Positions 8,361 to 17,197 of a stretch of DNA of 64,000 nucleotides are shown piece after piece. The notes under the pieces are model-generated. The model did not search any database and had not been told where the DNA came from. It worked only from the letters and a program-made list of their open reading frames with translations. A program made the position numbers and the translations under genes. Numbering within the stretch: the first letter of the stretch is position 1; each line of letters starts with the position of its first letter. This DNA is from SHZI01 sp038214295 (GTDB lineage Bacteria > Pseudomonadota > Gammaproteobacteria > Steroidobacterales > GCA-2729495): positions 1-64,000 of the forward strand of contig JBBQSA010000013.1 of NCBI GenBank assembly GCA_038214295.1, written 5' to 3'.

Positions 8361-9734
8361 ATGGCCAAATCCCAGAAGACCTATGTCTGCAGCGAGTGTG
8401 GGAACACCACGCCCAAGTGGCAGGGCCAATGCACCGCTTGCGGCGCCTGGAACTCGTTCGAAGCCGCCACCCTCGCGGCTGGCCAGCCGGCCGCCGCCAC
8501 CGCCGCCATCGCGCCCATCCACCGGCTGACTGAGGTTGGCACGGAATCGGTTGCGCGCCAGTCCACTGGGCTGGCGGAATTCGACCGCACACTGGGCGGC
8601 GGCCTCGTGCCGGGCTCGGTGGTGCTGCTCGGCGGAGATCCGGGCATCGGCAAGTCGACGTTGCTGCTCCAGGCCGCTGCACGTCTGCAGACGGCGGGCG
8701 GGACGCTGTATGCCAGCGGGGAGGAGTCCCTGCAGCAGATCAGTCTTCGCGGCCGGCGGCTGGGCGTGGACCTGGGCGCCGTGTCAGCGATTGCCACGAC
8801 GCGGGTCGAGGACGTGCTCGCGGCGGTCCAGGAGACCCGGCCAGGCTGTGTCATTGTCGATTCGATCCAGACCATGGCAACCGACCTGCTGCCCTCGACG
8901 CCGGGTTCGCCCAACCAGTTGCGCAGCTGCGCGGGCCTGCTCGTCAGGATGGCAAAGCAGTCCGGCACCGCGGTGATCCTTGTGGGGCATGTAACCAAGG
9001 ACGGCCAGATTGCCGGGCCGAGGCTCCTGGAGCACATGGTCGACGTGGTCCTGTACTTCGAGAGCGAGGCCGGCAGCCGCTACCGGATCCTCCGTGCGGT
9101 GAAGAACCGCTTCGGAGCCGCCAACGAGCTCGGCATCTTCGTCATGTCCGAGGCCGGCATCCGCGAGGTCAGGAATCCTTCCGCGCTGTTCGTGTCCCAG
9201 CGCGGTGAGCCGGTTCCGGGGAGCGTCGTGACGGCCGTCCACCAGGGCAGCCGGCCGCTGCTGGTGGAAGTCCAGGCGCTGGCGGATCCCGGTAGTGGTG
9301 GCCCTCCACGGCGCGTTGCCATCGGGCTCGAGCAGAACCGGTTGACGCTCCTCCTGGCGGCCCTGCACCGCCACGGAGGTATTGCGACCCACTCCCATGA
9401 CGTGTTCGTCAACGTGGTCGGGGGTGTGCGGATCATGGAGCCCGCCGCCGACCTGGCGGCCCTGCTCGCGACCATCTCCAGCATCCGCGATCGTCCGCTG
9501 CCACGGGATCTCCTGGTCTTCGGAGAAGTCGGTCTGGCCGGCGAAATCCGTCCGGTCGCCTACGGGGAGGAGCGGCTGCGCGAGGCGGCGAAAGTAGGTT
9601 TTACCCGGGCAGTCATTCCGCGCGCCAACGCACCCAAGCAGCCCATCGGGGGGCTCGCCATCACGCTCGTGGACAATCTCAGGGATGTCATGCGAGTACT
9701 TCCGGCGCTGGAGGCTGGATCCGTACACGGCTGA
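8361..9734 (+). CDS. radA: DNA repair protein RadA
   Basis: RadA is a RecA-like, DnaB-related branch-migration helicase used in recombination. The 457-residue product matches the family. It has a C4 zinc finger (C10, C13, C24, C27), Walker A GGDPGIGKST at 91-100, the RadA-specific KNRFG motif (about 255), and a C-terminal Lon-like domain (LFGEVGLAGEIRPV-type segment). ATG 8361 is preceded by GAGG at 6-base spacing. The 3' end overlaps the convergent CorC-type gene by 47 bases. It is divergent from the kinase gene across a 135-base intergenic region. Confidence 0.95.
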   Translation: MAKSQKTYVCSECGNTTPKWQGQCTACGAWNSFEAATLAAGQPAAATAAIAPIHRLTEVGTESVARQSTGLAEFDRTLGGGLVPGSVVLLGGDPGIGKSTLLLQAAARLQTAGGTLYASGEESLQQISLRGRRLGVDLGAVSAIATTRVEDVLAAVQETRPGCVIVDSIQTMATDLLPSTPGSPNQLRSCAGLLVRMAKQSGTAVILVGHVTKDGQIAGPRLLEHMVDVVLYFESEAGSRYRILRAVKNRFGAANELGIFVMSEAGIREVRNPSALFVSQRGEPVPGSVVTAVHQGSRPLLVEVQALADPGSGGPPRRVAIGLEQNRLTLLLAALHRHGGIATHSHDVFVNVVGGVRIMEPAADLAALLATISSIRDRPLPRDLLVFGEVGLAGEIRPVAYGEERLREAAKVGFTRAVIPRANAPKQPIGGLAITLVDNLRDVMRVLPALEAGSVHG

Positions 9735-10971
9735 TCACATTGTCTCCGCCTTCAAGCACTTCAACCTGGTAACCGTTCAGCGTCATCATCGTGCCGAGTT
9801 CCGGAAAGGCTTCCAGTTTCTCGAGGATCAGTCCATTCAGGGTGGTCGGACCGTCGGTTGGCAGGTGCCAGTGCATCATGCGATTCAGCGTGCGGACGCT
9901 GATCCCTGCGTTGACTACCCAGGAATCCGCGGCCGAGGGCGAGGATTCCTTATGGATATCCGTCTCGGCTGCTTCTGCATTGGCGGAGAACCCCCCGAGT
10001 ATCTCTTCGATGATGTCCTCGACGGTCGCCATGCCCTGGATGTCACCGTACTCGTCAACCACGAACGCGGTGCGTTGCCCCGTGCGATGAAATTGCGCCA
10101 GGACGCCGTGCACGGAGGTGCCTTCGGGTACGAAGAATGGCTCGTTCATCAGTCTTTCGACGGCGGACTGATCGAGTGGTCCGGTGAGCGCTCCCACCAG
10201 GGAGCGCACGTGAAGCAGCCCCGTCAGGTTCTCGATATTCCCGCGGAACACCGGCAAGCGGCTGTGCGGTGAGCGGGTGATTGTCTCGAAGATAGCGGGC
10301 CAGTCATCGTCAAGGTCGATGCCGATCAGCTCGTTATCGGGGATCATGATTTCGTCCACGATCATGTCCTCCAGTTCGAGGACGGACATGAGCATGCGCT
10401 GGCGTCGGCGGGGCAGCAGGGCGCCAGCGTCCGTCACGATGGTCCGCAATTCATCCAGAGTCAGGTTGTGCTGGGACACCTGGTCGGCGCGGACACCGAA
10501 CAGCTTGAGCAGGCTGTTGGAAATCGCCGTTACGAACCAGACCACCGGGAGCGTGACCTTCAGCAGGAAGTAATAGACGATCGCCGCAGGCAGGCCCATT
10601 TGCTCCGAGCGCAGGGCGCCCACGGTCTTCGGCATGACATCGGTGAAAACCATGATGACAAAGGCGAGCCCGACACTGGCGATCGCTACGCCACCGGGTC
10701 CACCCATACGCAGCGCTGCGAGCGTTACGATCGATGTCGCGAGGGTATTGGCAATGTTGCTGCCAATCAGGATCAGTGAAATGAGCCGGTCCGGGCGCGC
10801 CAGCAATTTCTCGGCCAGACGGGCGCCCAGGTGGCCCTGGCGCGCCCGGTGGCGCAACCGGTACCGGTTGAGGGTCAGGAGGGCCGTTTCGGAACCCGAG
10901 AAGAACGCGGAGATCAGCAGCAGGAGGACCAGCAGGCCGATGAGCGGGCCGGCGGTGATGTCGTCAGTCAA
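9688..10971 (-). CDS. CNNM/CorC-family membrane protein with CBS pair (YfjD-like)
   Basis: This 427-residue protein has an N-terminal DUF21/CNNM membrane domain. Helices lie at about residues 8-25, 65-85, 95-115 and 130-150, with the signature FFSGSETALLTLNRYRLR. A CBS-domain pair (about 195-320, including VDEYGDIQGMATVEDIIEEI) and a C-terminal CorC_HlyC domain (about 345-415) follow. Such proteins are linked to Mg2+/Co2+ homeostasis and sodium-magnesium exchange. The start is TTG at 10971; no better in-frame start precedes the first helix. It is divergent from ffh. In many relatives a cytochrome-assembly gene (ypjD) lies between, but none is present here. Confidence 0.9.
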   Translation of the reverse strand: MTDDITAGPLIGLLVLLLLISAFFSGSETALLTLNRYRLRHRARQGHLGARLAEKLLARPDRLISLILIGSNIANTLATSIVTLAALRMGGPGGVAIASVGLAFVIMVFTDVMPKTVGALRSEQMGLPAAIVYYFLLKVTLPVVWFVTAISNSLLKLFGVRADQVSQHNLTLDELRTIVTDAGALLPRRRQRMLMSVLELEDMIVDEIMIPDNELIGIDLDDDWPAIFETITRSPHSRLPVFRGNIENLTGLLHVRSLVGALTGPLDQSAVERLMNEPFFVPEGTSVHGVLAQFHRTGQRTAFVVDEYGDIQGMATVEDIIEEILGGFSANAEAAETDIHKESSPSAADSWVVNAGISVRTLNRMMHWHLPTDGPTTLNGLILEKLEAFPELGTMMTLNGYQVEVLEGGDNVISRVRIQPPAPEVLA

Positions 10972-11000
10972 AATGGGGAGTCCCGGCTGCGGGCATTATG

Positions 11001-11015
11001 TGGTCATGGTGACCA
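11001..11015. promoter_or_regulatory. Inverted repeat in the corC-ffh divergent region
   Basis: TGGTCA-TGG-TGACCA is a perfect 6-bp-arm inverted repeat midway between the divergent starts at 10971 and 11142. It has the size and symmetry of a dimeric repressor site, but I recognise no specific regulator. Chance occurrence is possible. Confidence 0.3.
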
Positions 11016-11141
11016 TCGCCCGCCAAGCCTGTCAAGGCAGCGGCCTGGCGGGTGCCCCGCCACAGGACTCCTGGCGGCCGCTGCGCTTACAATTCGGGTA
11101 TTGCGCCGGTAGTCCGGCGTCCTCCGAATGGATGTTCCCGC

Positions 11142-12488
11142 ATGTTCAATACGCTGAGTGACCGCCTCCGCGGCGTCCTTGATCAGGTCCGCGGCCGAGG
11201 CCGCCTTACCGAGGAAAATATCCAGGACGCTGTCAGGGATGTACGGCGTGCGCTGATCGAGGCCGACGTGGCGCTGCCCGTCGTTCGGGACTTCGTGGAA
11301 GTCGTGCGCCAGCGTGCGCTGGGCGCCGACGTGTTACGCAGCCTCACGCCTGGCCAGGTTTTCGTCCGGATCATCCACGAGGAGCTCGTCCGGACGCTGG
11401 GGGACGGCCACGCGGAGCTCAATCTCCGCCATCAGGCACCCGCGGTCATCCTTCTGGCCGGGCTCCAGGGCGCCGGCAAGACAACCACTGCGGCGAAGCT
11501 CGCGCTCTACATTCGCGAGCGGCTGGGCAAGCGGGTTGGCCTGACGAGCACCGACACCCAGCGGCCCGCGGCCATTCTCCAGCTGGAACGCCTCGCTGCC
11601 TCGGTGGATGTGCCGTTTCTCGCCGCGCCAGTGAGCCTCGGACCTGTCGGAATGGCCGTGCAGGCCCTCGCCGATGCCCGCCGCAGCCAGCATGAGGTGC
11701 TGATCGTCGATACGGCGGGCCGCAGCCGGCTCGACGCCGCATTACTGGAAGAATTGCGCGACATGCACGGCAAACTCGACCCCGTCGAGATCCTGTTTGT
11801 CGTCGACAGTATGGCCGGGCAGGACGCCGTGAACGCGGCGCGGGCCTTCGCCGACGCCCTGCCCCTGAGCGGCGTGATCCTCACCAAGGCGGACGGCGAT
11901 GCCCGGGGCGGCGCCGCGCTGTCAGTGAAGGCCGTCACCGGCCAGCCGATCAAGTTTCTCGGCGTCGGCGAGGCTGTGACGGAGCTCGAACCCTTTCATC
12001 CCGACCGCATGGCGTCGCGAATCCTCGGCATGGGCGACGTGCTCAGCCTGGTGGAGGAGGTCCAGCGCAAGGTGGACCACGAATCGGCCGCCCGGCTCGC
12101 GGAGAAGGTGGCGAGCGGGAAGCAGTTCGACCTGAACGACCTCCGGGCTCAACTGCAGCAGATCGCAGGGCTGGGCGGTGTGGAGAGCCTGCTCGGCAAG
12201 CTGCCGCTGCCGGGAGGCATGTCCGCGGAGAAGCTCGCGGGCCAGATCGATCCCCGCATGCTGCGCCGCCAGATGGCCCTCATCGATTCCATGACCCCGC
12301 GCGAGCGGCGGCGGCCGGCCATTGTCGACGGGTCTCGGCGCCGGAGGATCGCCGGGGGTGCGGGCCTGCCGGTCCAGGAGGTCAATCGCCTCCTGAAGCA
12401 GCACGCCCAGATGCAGAAGATGATGAAAAAGATGGGGCAGGGCGGCCTCAAACGCCTGATGCGCGGCCTCCCGGGCCTGCCCCGGTAG
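11142..12488 (+). CDS. ffh: Signal recognition particle GTPase Ffh
   Basis: Ffh binds 4.5S RNA and signal sequences and delivers ribosomes to FtsY. The 448-residue product has an N-domain with LTEENIQDAVRDVRRALIEADV, G1 GLQGAGKTTT at 107-116, VDTAGR (about 190), TKADGDARGG (about 245), and a methionine-rich M domain with SRRRRIAGGAGLPVQEVNRL and MQKMMKKMGQGG. DTQRPAA replaces the more usual DVYRPAA. ATG 11142 gives the canonical MFNTLSDRL start. Its RNA partner ffs is also in this window at 52.2 kb. Confidence 0.96.
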   Translation: MFNTLSDRLRGVLDQVRGRGRLTEENIQDAVRDVRRALIEADVALPVVRDFVEVVRQRALGADVLRSLTPGQVFVRIIHEELVRTLGDGHAELNLRHQAPAVILLAGLQGAGKTTTAAKLALYIRERLGKRVGLTSTDTQRPAAILQLERLAASVDVPFLAAPVSLGPVGMAVQALADARRSQHEVLIVDTAGRSRLDAALLEELRDMHGKLDPVEILFVVDSMAGQDAVNAARAFADALPLSGVILTKADGDARGGAALSVKAVTGQPIKFLGVGEAVTELEPFHPDRMASRILGMGDVLSLVEEVQRKVDHESAARLAEKVASGKQFDLNDLRAQLQQIAGLGGVESLLGKLPLPGGMSAEKLAGQIDPRMLRRQMALIDSMTPRERRRPAIVDGSRRRRIAGGAGLPVQEVNRLLKQHAQMQKMMKKMGQGGLKRLMRGLPGLPR

Positions 12489-12522
12489 CCGGGCGGACGG
12501 TGCCATCTGGCCACTTTTCGAG

Positions 12523-12557
12523 TAATATTCGGCGGTTAATCGGGTCGCACTGACCCG
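12523..12557 (+). promoter_or_regulatory. Possible promoter -10 and leader hairpin upstream of rpsP
   Basis: A TAATAT hexamer (12523-12528) in an otherwise GC-rich gap could serve as a -10 element, though no good -35 is visible at 16-18 bases. It is followed by a hairpin with stem CGGGTC/GACCCG and loop GCACT (12541-12557). Predicted transcription would place the hairpin within the first bases of the rpsP leader. There is no T tract, so it is not a normal terminator for ffh. Confidence 0.35.
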
Positions 12558-12586
12558 GAACTTACATACAAGGAAGATTGAGAGCG

Positions 12587-12865
12587 ATGGTTACAATCCG
12601 TCTGTCCCGCGGAGGCGCCAAGGGGCGGCCTTTTTATCACCTCGCCGTCAGCGACTCGCGGCGCGCCCGAGATGGCCGTTATATCGAACGCCTCGGGTTT
12701 TTCAGCCCCATCGCGAAGGGTTCGGAAGAACGTCTCCGCATCGATGTGGCCCGCTACGAATACTGGCTGGGCGTGGGTGCCCAGGCCTCCGATCGCGTCG
12801 CGTCCCTGGTGAAGGAGTTCCGTCAGCAGGCTCCGGCCGAGGTCGCCGCCAAAGCAGCGGCCTGA
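12587..12865 (+). CDS. rpsP: 30S ribosomal protein S16
   Basis: This 92-residue product carries the S16 signature MVTIRLSRGGAKGRPFYHL, then RDGRYIERLGFFSP and the RYEYWLGVGAQASDRV segment. S16 binds 16S rRNA and is needed for 30S assembly. AAGGAA lies about 11 bases before ATG 12587. It is the first gene of the rpsP-rimM-trmD-rplS operon. The C-terminus ends in an alanine-rich tail (EVAAKAAA). Confidence 0.96.
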   Translation: MVTIRLSRGGAKGRPFYHLAVSDSRRARDGRYIERLGFFSPIAKGSEERLRIDVARYEYWLGVGAQASDRVASLVKEFRQQAPAEVAAKAAA

Positions 12866-12930
12866 GAGATCCGGCCCGAGCGCATCGTCTGAGCACGCCG
12901 TCCGAGCCGCCCCGCAGCCCTGAAAGGCGC

Positions 12931-13446
12931 GTGGGTATAGGCCGCATCTCCGGCGTTTTCGGCGTTAAGGGCTGGGTCAAGGTGTATTCCTACACGTCGC
13001 CCCGCGTCAACGTGGTCGGCTACAGCCCCTGGTACCTGCGGCAGGACGGGCAGGAGTCGATCCGGCGGGTGCGAGCGGGCCAGGCCCAGGGCGACGGCGT
13101 CGTGGTGTCCCTGGAGGGGATTGACGACCGGGATGCCGCGGCGGCGCTGATCGGTTCCGAGATCGAGGTCGACCGGGCGGTGCTGGGTCCCCCGATCGGG
13201 ACGAACCAGCCCGGTGTTGCGGCACCGGGAGAGTTTTTCTGGGTCGACCTTCAGGGCATGGAGGTTCGGAACCAGGCAGGCGAGAGCCTCGGTATCGTCG
13301 AGCAGTTGTTCGAGACCGGGGCCAACGACGTGATGATCGTTATCGGCGAAGGACGCCACCTGATCCCGTTCCTGTACGGCAGCGTTGTACGGGCGGTAGA
13401 CGGTGACCGGCGGGTGATTACGGTGGACTGGGATCCTGAGTTTTGA
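12931..13446 (+). CDS. rimM: Ribosome maturation factor RimM
   Basis: This 171-residue protein has an N-terminal RimM barrel beginning IGRISGVFGVKGWVKVYS and a C-terminal PRC-barrel (FWVDLQGMEVRN, ETGANDVMIV, LIPFL, ITVDWDPEF). It binds S19 and helps 30S head maturation. GTG 12931 follows GAAAGG; the frame is open farther upstream to CTG 12889, but the conserved domain starts at residue 2. It lies 65 bases after rpsP in the conserved ribosomal and tRNA-modification operon. Confidence 0.94.
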   Translation: MGIGRISGVFGVKGWVKVYSYTSPRVNVVGYSPWYLRQDGQESIRRVRAGQAQGDGVVVSLEGIDDRDAAAALIGSEIEVDRAVLGPPIGTNQPGVAAPGEFFWVDLQGMEVRNQAGESLGIVEQLFETGANDVMIVIGEGRHLIPFLYGSVVRAVDGDRRVITVDWDPEF

Positions 13447-13497
13447 CCGGTTACCGTGAGCTGGCGGGGCGTCCTGGCAGCTCCCTGAGGAAGTGAC

Positions 13498-14241
13498 GTG
13501 GATGTGGCGGTGGTATCGCTGTTCCCCGAGATGTTTGCGCCGTTTGCGCAATTCGGGGTCGTCGGGCGAGCAATCCGGCGGAACGTGGCCCGGCTGACGC
13601 CGGTCGATCCGCGGTCCTTTACCACCGACGTCCATGGCGCGGTTGACGACAGGCCGTACGGTGGCGGTCCTGGCATGGTGCTTTGCGTCGAGCCGTTCGC
13701 GACAGCCATTAATGCGGCTCGCGGGCTGGTTCCCGAAGGCAGCCCGGTGGTGTTCCTCGGTCCGCAGGGCAAGCCCTTCGACCAGGCCACCGCCCGGCGG
13801 TACGCTGGCCTGCCGGGGCTGGTCCTGGTGGCGGGGCGGTACGAAGGATTTGACGAACGGCTGATCGAGGCGAGTGCTGACGAGGAGATATCCGTGGGCG
13901 ACTTCGTCATGAGTGGCGGCGAAATTGCCGCCATGGCGGTCCTGGATGCCACGCTGCGATTGCGGCCCGGCGTCCTCGGTGACGAGCAGTCCGTGGAGGA
14001 GGAGTCGTTCGCGGCGGGTCTTCTTGAGTACCCGCACTACACGCGGCCGGAGGTTGCAGAGGGCAGGTCAGTGCCGCGTGTATTGCTCGAGGGTAACCAC
14101 GAGGCGATCCGGCGCTGGCGGCGCAAGCAGTCGCTCGGCCGGACCAGTCTGCGACGACCGGACCTGCTTGCCGGCCGTGCGCTGAGTGATGAAGACCGCC
14201 GGCTGCTCGATGAGTTTTGCGCCGAGCGGCGCGTGACGTGA
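13498..14241 (+). CDS. trmD: tRNA (guanine-N1)-methyltransferase TrmD
   Basis: TrmD methylates G37 of tRNAs reading CNN codons and prevents +1 frameshifting. The 247-residue protein starts VVSLFPEMFAPFAQFG and contains the SPOUT trefoil-knot segments RPYGGGPGMVL, GPQGKPFDQ, VAGRYEGFDERLIE, and EEISVGDFVMSGGE (SAM site). The C-terminal LLEYPHYTRP stretch contacts tRNA. GTG 13498 has a GAGGAAG ribosome-binding site about 6 bases upstream. It is third in the rpsP operon. Confidence 0.96.
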   Translation: MDVAVVSLFPEMFAPFAQFGVVGRAIRRNVARLTPVDPRSFTTDVHGAVDDRPYGGGPGMVLCVEPFATAINAARGLVPEGSPVVFLGPQGKPFDQATARRYAGLPGLVLVAGRYEGFDERLIEASADEEISVGDFVMSGGEIAAMAVLDATLRLRPGVLGDEQSVEEESFAAGLLEYPHYTRPEVAEGRSVPRVLLEGNHEAIRRWRRKQSLGRTSLRRPDLLAGRALSDEDRRLLDEFCAERRVT

Positions 14242-14306
14242 CCTGAGTACGGACTACCTCGCAACAGAACACTGCATTTGGCGCTACTGAAATTGGGATG
14301 ACTACC

Positions 14307-14651
14307 ATGGCAAACATTATTGAAAAGCTCGAAGCCGAAGCCCTGAAGACCGACATTCCGGACTTCGCCCCCGGCGATACCGTCGTCGTCCAGGTGCGGG
14401 TCAAAGAGGGCACCCGCGAGCGCCTCCAGGCCTACGAGGGCGTCGTCGTTGCCCGCCGCAATCGAGGCCTCAACTCCTCGTTTACCGTGCGCAAGATTTC
14501 CCACGGTGAGGGCGTCGAGCGCGTTTTTCCGCTCCACAGCCCGACCGTCGCCGAAATCAAGGTGAAGCGCCGCGGCGCCGTTCGCCGCGCCAAGCTCTAC
14601 TACCTGCGCGATCGCAGCGGCAAGTCGGCCAGGATTCGCGAGAAGGTCTGA
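14307..14651 (+). CDS. rplS: 50S ribosomal protein L19
   Basis: This 114-residue product has NIIEKLEAEA at the N-terminus, GDTVVVQVRVKEGTRERLQA, FTVRKISHGEGVERVFPLHS and the KRRGAVRRAKLYYLRDRSGK tail, all diagnostic of L19, which sits at the 30S-50S interface. ATG 14307 gives the family-standard MANII start; ATG 14298 would add three residues (MTT). It is the last gene of the rpsP-rimM-trmD-rplS operon. Confidence 0.96.
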   Translation: MANIIEKLEAEALKTDIPDFAPGDTVVVQVRVKEGTRERLQAYEGVVVARRNRGLNSSFTVRKISHGEGVERVFPLHSPTVAEIKVKRRGAVRRAKLYYLRDRSGKSARIREKV

Positions 14652-14671
14652 TCCTTCAGGCCCCGGGGCTC

Positions 14672-15622
14672 GTGCACGAATTGCCTGTGACTCCCCCGCA
14701 GACCGGGCCCCGGGGCCCGGTTGCACGGCTCGCAGCGCCCCTGTTGGCTGTCGCGCCCAGGCCCACGGCCTGGCTGGCGGTGGGCATTGCCAGCCTGGCC
14801 TGCGCCGTGCTGCTGGGGGGCTGCAGCAGCCTTGCCAGCTCGGCCGCGGGTGATCTGGCGGACAACCTGTCCACCGCGATCCAGAACCAGGACGATCCGG
14901 AGCTGGTCCGGGAAAGCCTGCCGGCCTATCTACTGCTTCTCGACTCCCTGGCCGCCGACCCCAAGGCGGGCCCCCGTACCCTCGGCGCGGCCGCCCGGCT
15001 TTACGCGGCCTACGCGGTCGTGTTTGTCGACGATCCGGGCAGGGCCGCAACCCTGGCGTCCCGGGCACGGAATTACGGACTGCGGGCCGCCTGCGCGGCG
15101 AGCCCGCCGACCTGCGGTCTCGAGGGCCTGCCCTTTGCCGAAGTTGACCCGCGGCTTGCGCAGGTGAAGCCAGTGCAGGCGGCCGCCCTGTTCAGCGCGT
15201 CGATCGGCTCGCTGGCCTACGTCCGGACGCACAGCGACGACTGGCAGGCCCTGGCTGATCTTCCCCGGATCGAAGCCGTCCTCAAGCGCCTGCTGGTGAT
15301 TGGCGAGCCGGCCGACGCGGGCAGCGTCAATAGCTACCTGGGCATACTCAATACGCTGCGACCACCGGCCCTGGGCGGTCAACCTGAAGTGGGACGGGCC
15401 TACTTCGATAAGGCCCTCGAGCTGACGGGCGGCCGCGACCTCAGCATCCTGGTGGAGTACGCGCGCAGCTACGCGCGGCTGGTCTACGACCGTGAGCTGC
15501 ATGATGCACTGCTCAACCGGGCCCTGGCGGCGGACCCGCGGCAGCCCGGGTATACACTCCTCAACATTCTGGCGCAGAAGCAGGCAACCGAGCTCCTGGC
15601 CTCAGCCGACGACTACTTCTGA
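14672..15622 (+). CDS. TatT-type TRAP-associated lipoprotein
   Basis: This 316-residue periplasmic lipoprotein has a hydrophobic signal segment ending in the lipobox LLGGC, with C51 the expected lipidated residue. The rest is helical and repeat-like (LAADPKAGPRTLGAAARLY, LASRARNYGLRAAC, AYFDKALELTGG, LLNRALAADP), as in the TatT family of TPR-like TRAP-associated proteins. It sits directly upstream of DctP, DctQ and DctM genes, the arrangement described for TPAT transporters, where TatT trimers hold the substrate-binding protein. The start is uncertain: GTG 14672 gives a long pre-signal, while TTG 14681 or GTG 14687 are alternatives. The ligand is unknown. Confidence 0.82.
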   Translation: MHELPVTPPQTGPRGPVARLAAPLLAVAPRPTAWLAVGIASLACAVLLGGCSSLASSAAGDLADNLSTAIQNQDDPELVRESLPAYLLLLDSLAADPKAGPRTLGAAARLYAAYAVVFVDDPGRAATLASRARNYGLRAACAASPPTCGLEGLPFAEVDPRLAQVKPVQAAALFSASIGSLAYVRTHSDDWQALADLPRIEAVLKRLLVIGEPADAGSVNSYLGILNTLRPPALGGQPEVGRAYFDKALELTGGRDLSILVEYARSYARLVYDRELHDALLNRALAADPRQPGYTLLNILAQKQATELLASADDYF

Positions 15623-15653
15623 TCCACCCGACAACAGAAAGGACACGCCGGTG

Positions 15654-16682
15654 ATGCTGCGTTCCCGCATCCTGAATCTGGTGAGCCTCGCGATGCTGGC
15701 TTGCCTGCCGGTCAATCTCCCGGCGACCGAAATCAAATTGGCCACCGTGGCGCCTGAGGGTTCCGGGTGGATGAAGGACCTGAGGGCGGCCGGTCTGCAG
15801 ATCCGCGACCGGACCGGTGGCCGCGTCAACCTGAAGTTCTACGGGGGCGGTATCCAGGGCAACGACAAGAAGGTGCTGCGCAAGATCCGCATCGGTCAGT
15901 TGCAGGGCGGACTGTTCACCTCCAACGGTCTGGAGGAGCGCTATCCGGACATCCTCGTCTATGGACTGCCGATGCTGTTCAATTCCCAGGACGAGGTGGA
16001 TTACGTCCGGGGAAAAATGGATGCCAGGCTGGCGGCCGGCCTCGAGAAAGCCGGCTTCGTCTCCTACGGTTTTGCCGGTGGCGGCTTTGCCTATTTCCTG
16101 ACAACGAAGCCGGTGATGGGCCTCGCCGACCTGCGCGGCCAGAAGATCTGGGTACCCGAGGGGGATCAGACCAGCTACGTTGCCATGCAGGCGCTGCGGC
16201 TTACGCCCGTCGTGCTGCCGATTACCGATGTTCTGACCGGTCTTGAAACGGGGCTCCTCGACATCGTCGCGACGCCTCCCGTCGGCGCCATCATCCTGCA
16301 GTGGTACACCAAGACGAAGTTCGTCACGACCCAGCCGCTCAGCTACACCATCGGCCTGCTGGCGATCGACAAGGGCGCCCTCGAGGGCGTCAGTGCGGCC
16401 GATCAGGCGGTGCTGCGCGAGGTCATGACGGCGGTCTACAAGCGTCTCGACGTGCAGAACCGGGAGGACAACGCCAAGGCTGAGCAGGCGCTGAAAGCCA
16501 ACGGTCTCAAGTTCGTGGCGCCCAATGTGGCCGAGATTCCGGAATGGCGGGCGGCCACGGCCAAGGCCATGGATGACATGGCTGCGAAAGGCGCGTTCTC
16601 GGCGTCGCTGCTCGCTGAAATCCGCGGCCATCTGGAGGACTACCGCAAGAAGCGGCCGCCTGCTCCGGCCAACCGGCCGTGA
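15654..16682 (+). CDS. TRAP transporter substrate-binding protein, DctP family
   Basis: This 342-residue periplasmic protein has a signal peptide of about 23 residues (MLRSRILNLVSLAMLACLP onward), then EIKLATVAPEGSGWM and the DctP-type scaffold with GLPMLFNSQDEVDYV, LRGQKIWVPEGDQTSYVAMQ and GLLDIVATPPVGAI. The PEG(D)-centred segment replaces the Arg-containing carboxylate clamp common in sialic-acid or C4-dicarboxylate proteins, so the ligand may not be a simple acid. AAAGGA precedes ATG 15654 (GTG 15651 is equally possible). The stop overlaps the DctQ start by four bases. Confidence 0.9.
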   Translation: MLRSRILNLVSLAMLACLPVNLPATEIKLATVAPEGSGWMKDLRAAGLQIRDRTGGRVNLKFYGGGIQGNDKKVLRKIRIGQLQGGLFTSNGLEERYPDILVYGLPMLFNSQDEVDYVRGKMDARLAAGLEKAGFVSYGFAGGGFAYFLTTKPVMGLADLRGQKIWVPEGDQTSYVAMQALRLTPVVLPITDVLTGLETGLLDIVATPPVGAIILQWYTKTKFVTTQPLSYTIGLLAIDKGALEGVSAADQAVLREVMTAVYKRLDVQNREDNAKAEQALKANGLKFVAPNVAEIPEWRAATAKAMDDMAAKGAFSASLLAEIRGHLEDYRKKRPPAPANRP

Positions 16683-17197
16683 GTGAGGCCGCTCCGGCGG
16701 ATGACGGGCCCGGCCCGGCCGAGCGCCTGGGGCGCTGGATCGAGAATGCCTTGCTGGCCCTGGTGCTGTTCGCCATGATCGGCATCGCCGCCGCCCAGGT
16801 CCTGCTGCGGGGCGTGCTTGGCGGCGGGCTGGCGTGGGCCGACGAGGCGCTACGGCTACTGGTGCTGTGGTCCGCGATGCTGGGAGCGATTGCGGCCAGC
16901 CGTGACAACGTCCATCTGCGCATCGACCTGCTCTCGCGCTTCCTCCCGGAGACGTCGCGAAGGCTCGCGGCCGTCCTCGTGGACGTCTTCGCCGCCGTGA
17001 TTTCGGGCGTTCTGGCCTGGTACTCCTGGCGCTTCGTCGCCGGGTCCCGTGAATTCGAAGACGTGGTTCTGCGCGACTGGCCAGCCTGGCCATTCCAGGC
17101 GATCCTGCCGACAGCCTTCGCGCTGATTGCCTATCGGTACGTGGCAGACCTGCCACGGCATTTCCGGCCCAGGACAGGCGGGTCAGGCGGCCGATGA
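16679..17197 (+). CDS. TRAP transporter small permease, DctQ family
   Basis: This 172-residue membrane protein has four helices (about 25-45, 55-72, 97-118 and 135-155) and the characteristic WADEALRLLVLWSAMLGA and RDNVHLRIDLL segments of DctQ. It forms the membrane complex with DctM that drives Na+-coupled uptake. The GTG start at 16679 overlaps the preceding stop (GTGA), and its own stop overlaps the DctM ATG. Confidence 0.9.
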   Translation: MSEAAPADDGPGPAERLGRWIENALLALVLFAMIGIAAAQVLLRGVLGGGLAWADEALRLLVLWSAMLGAIAASRDNVHLRIDLLSRFLPETSRRLAAVLVDVFAAVISGVLAWYSWRFVAGSREFEDVVLRDWPAWPFQAILPTAFALIAYRYVADLPRHFRPRTGGSGGR

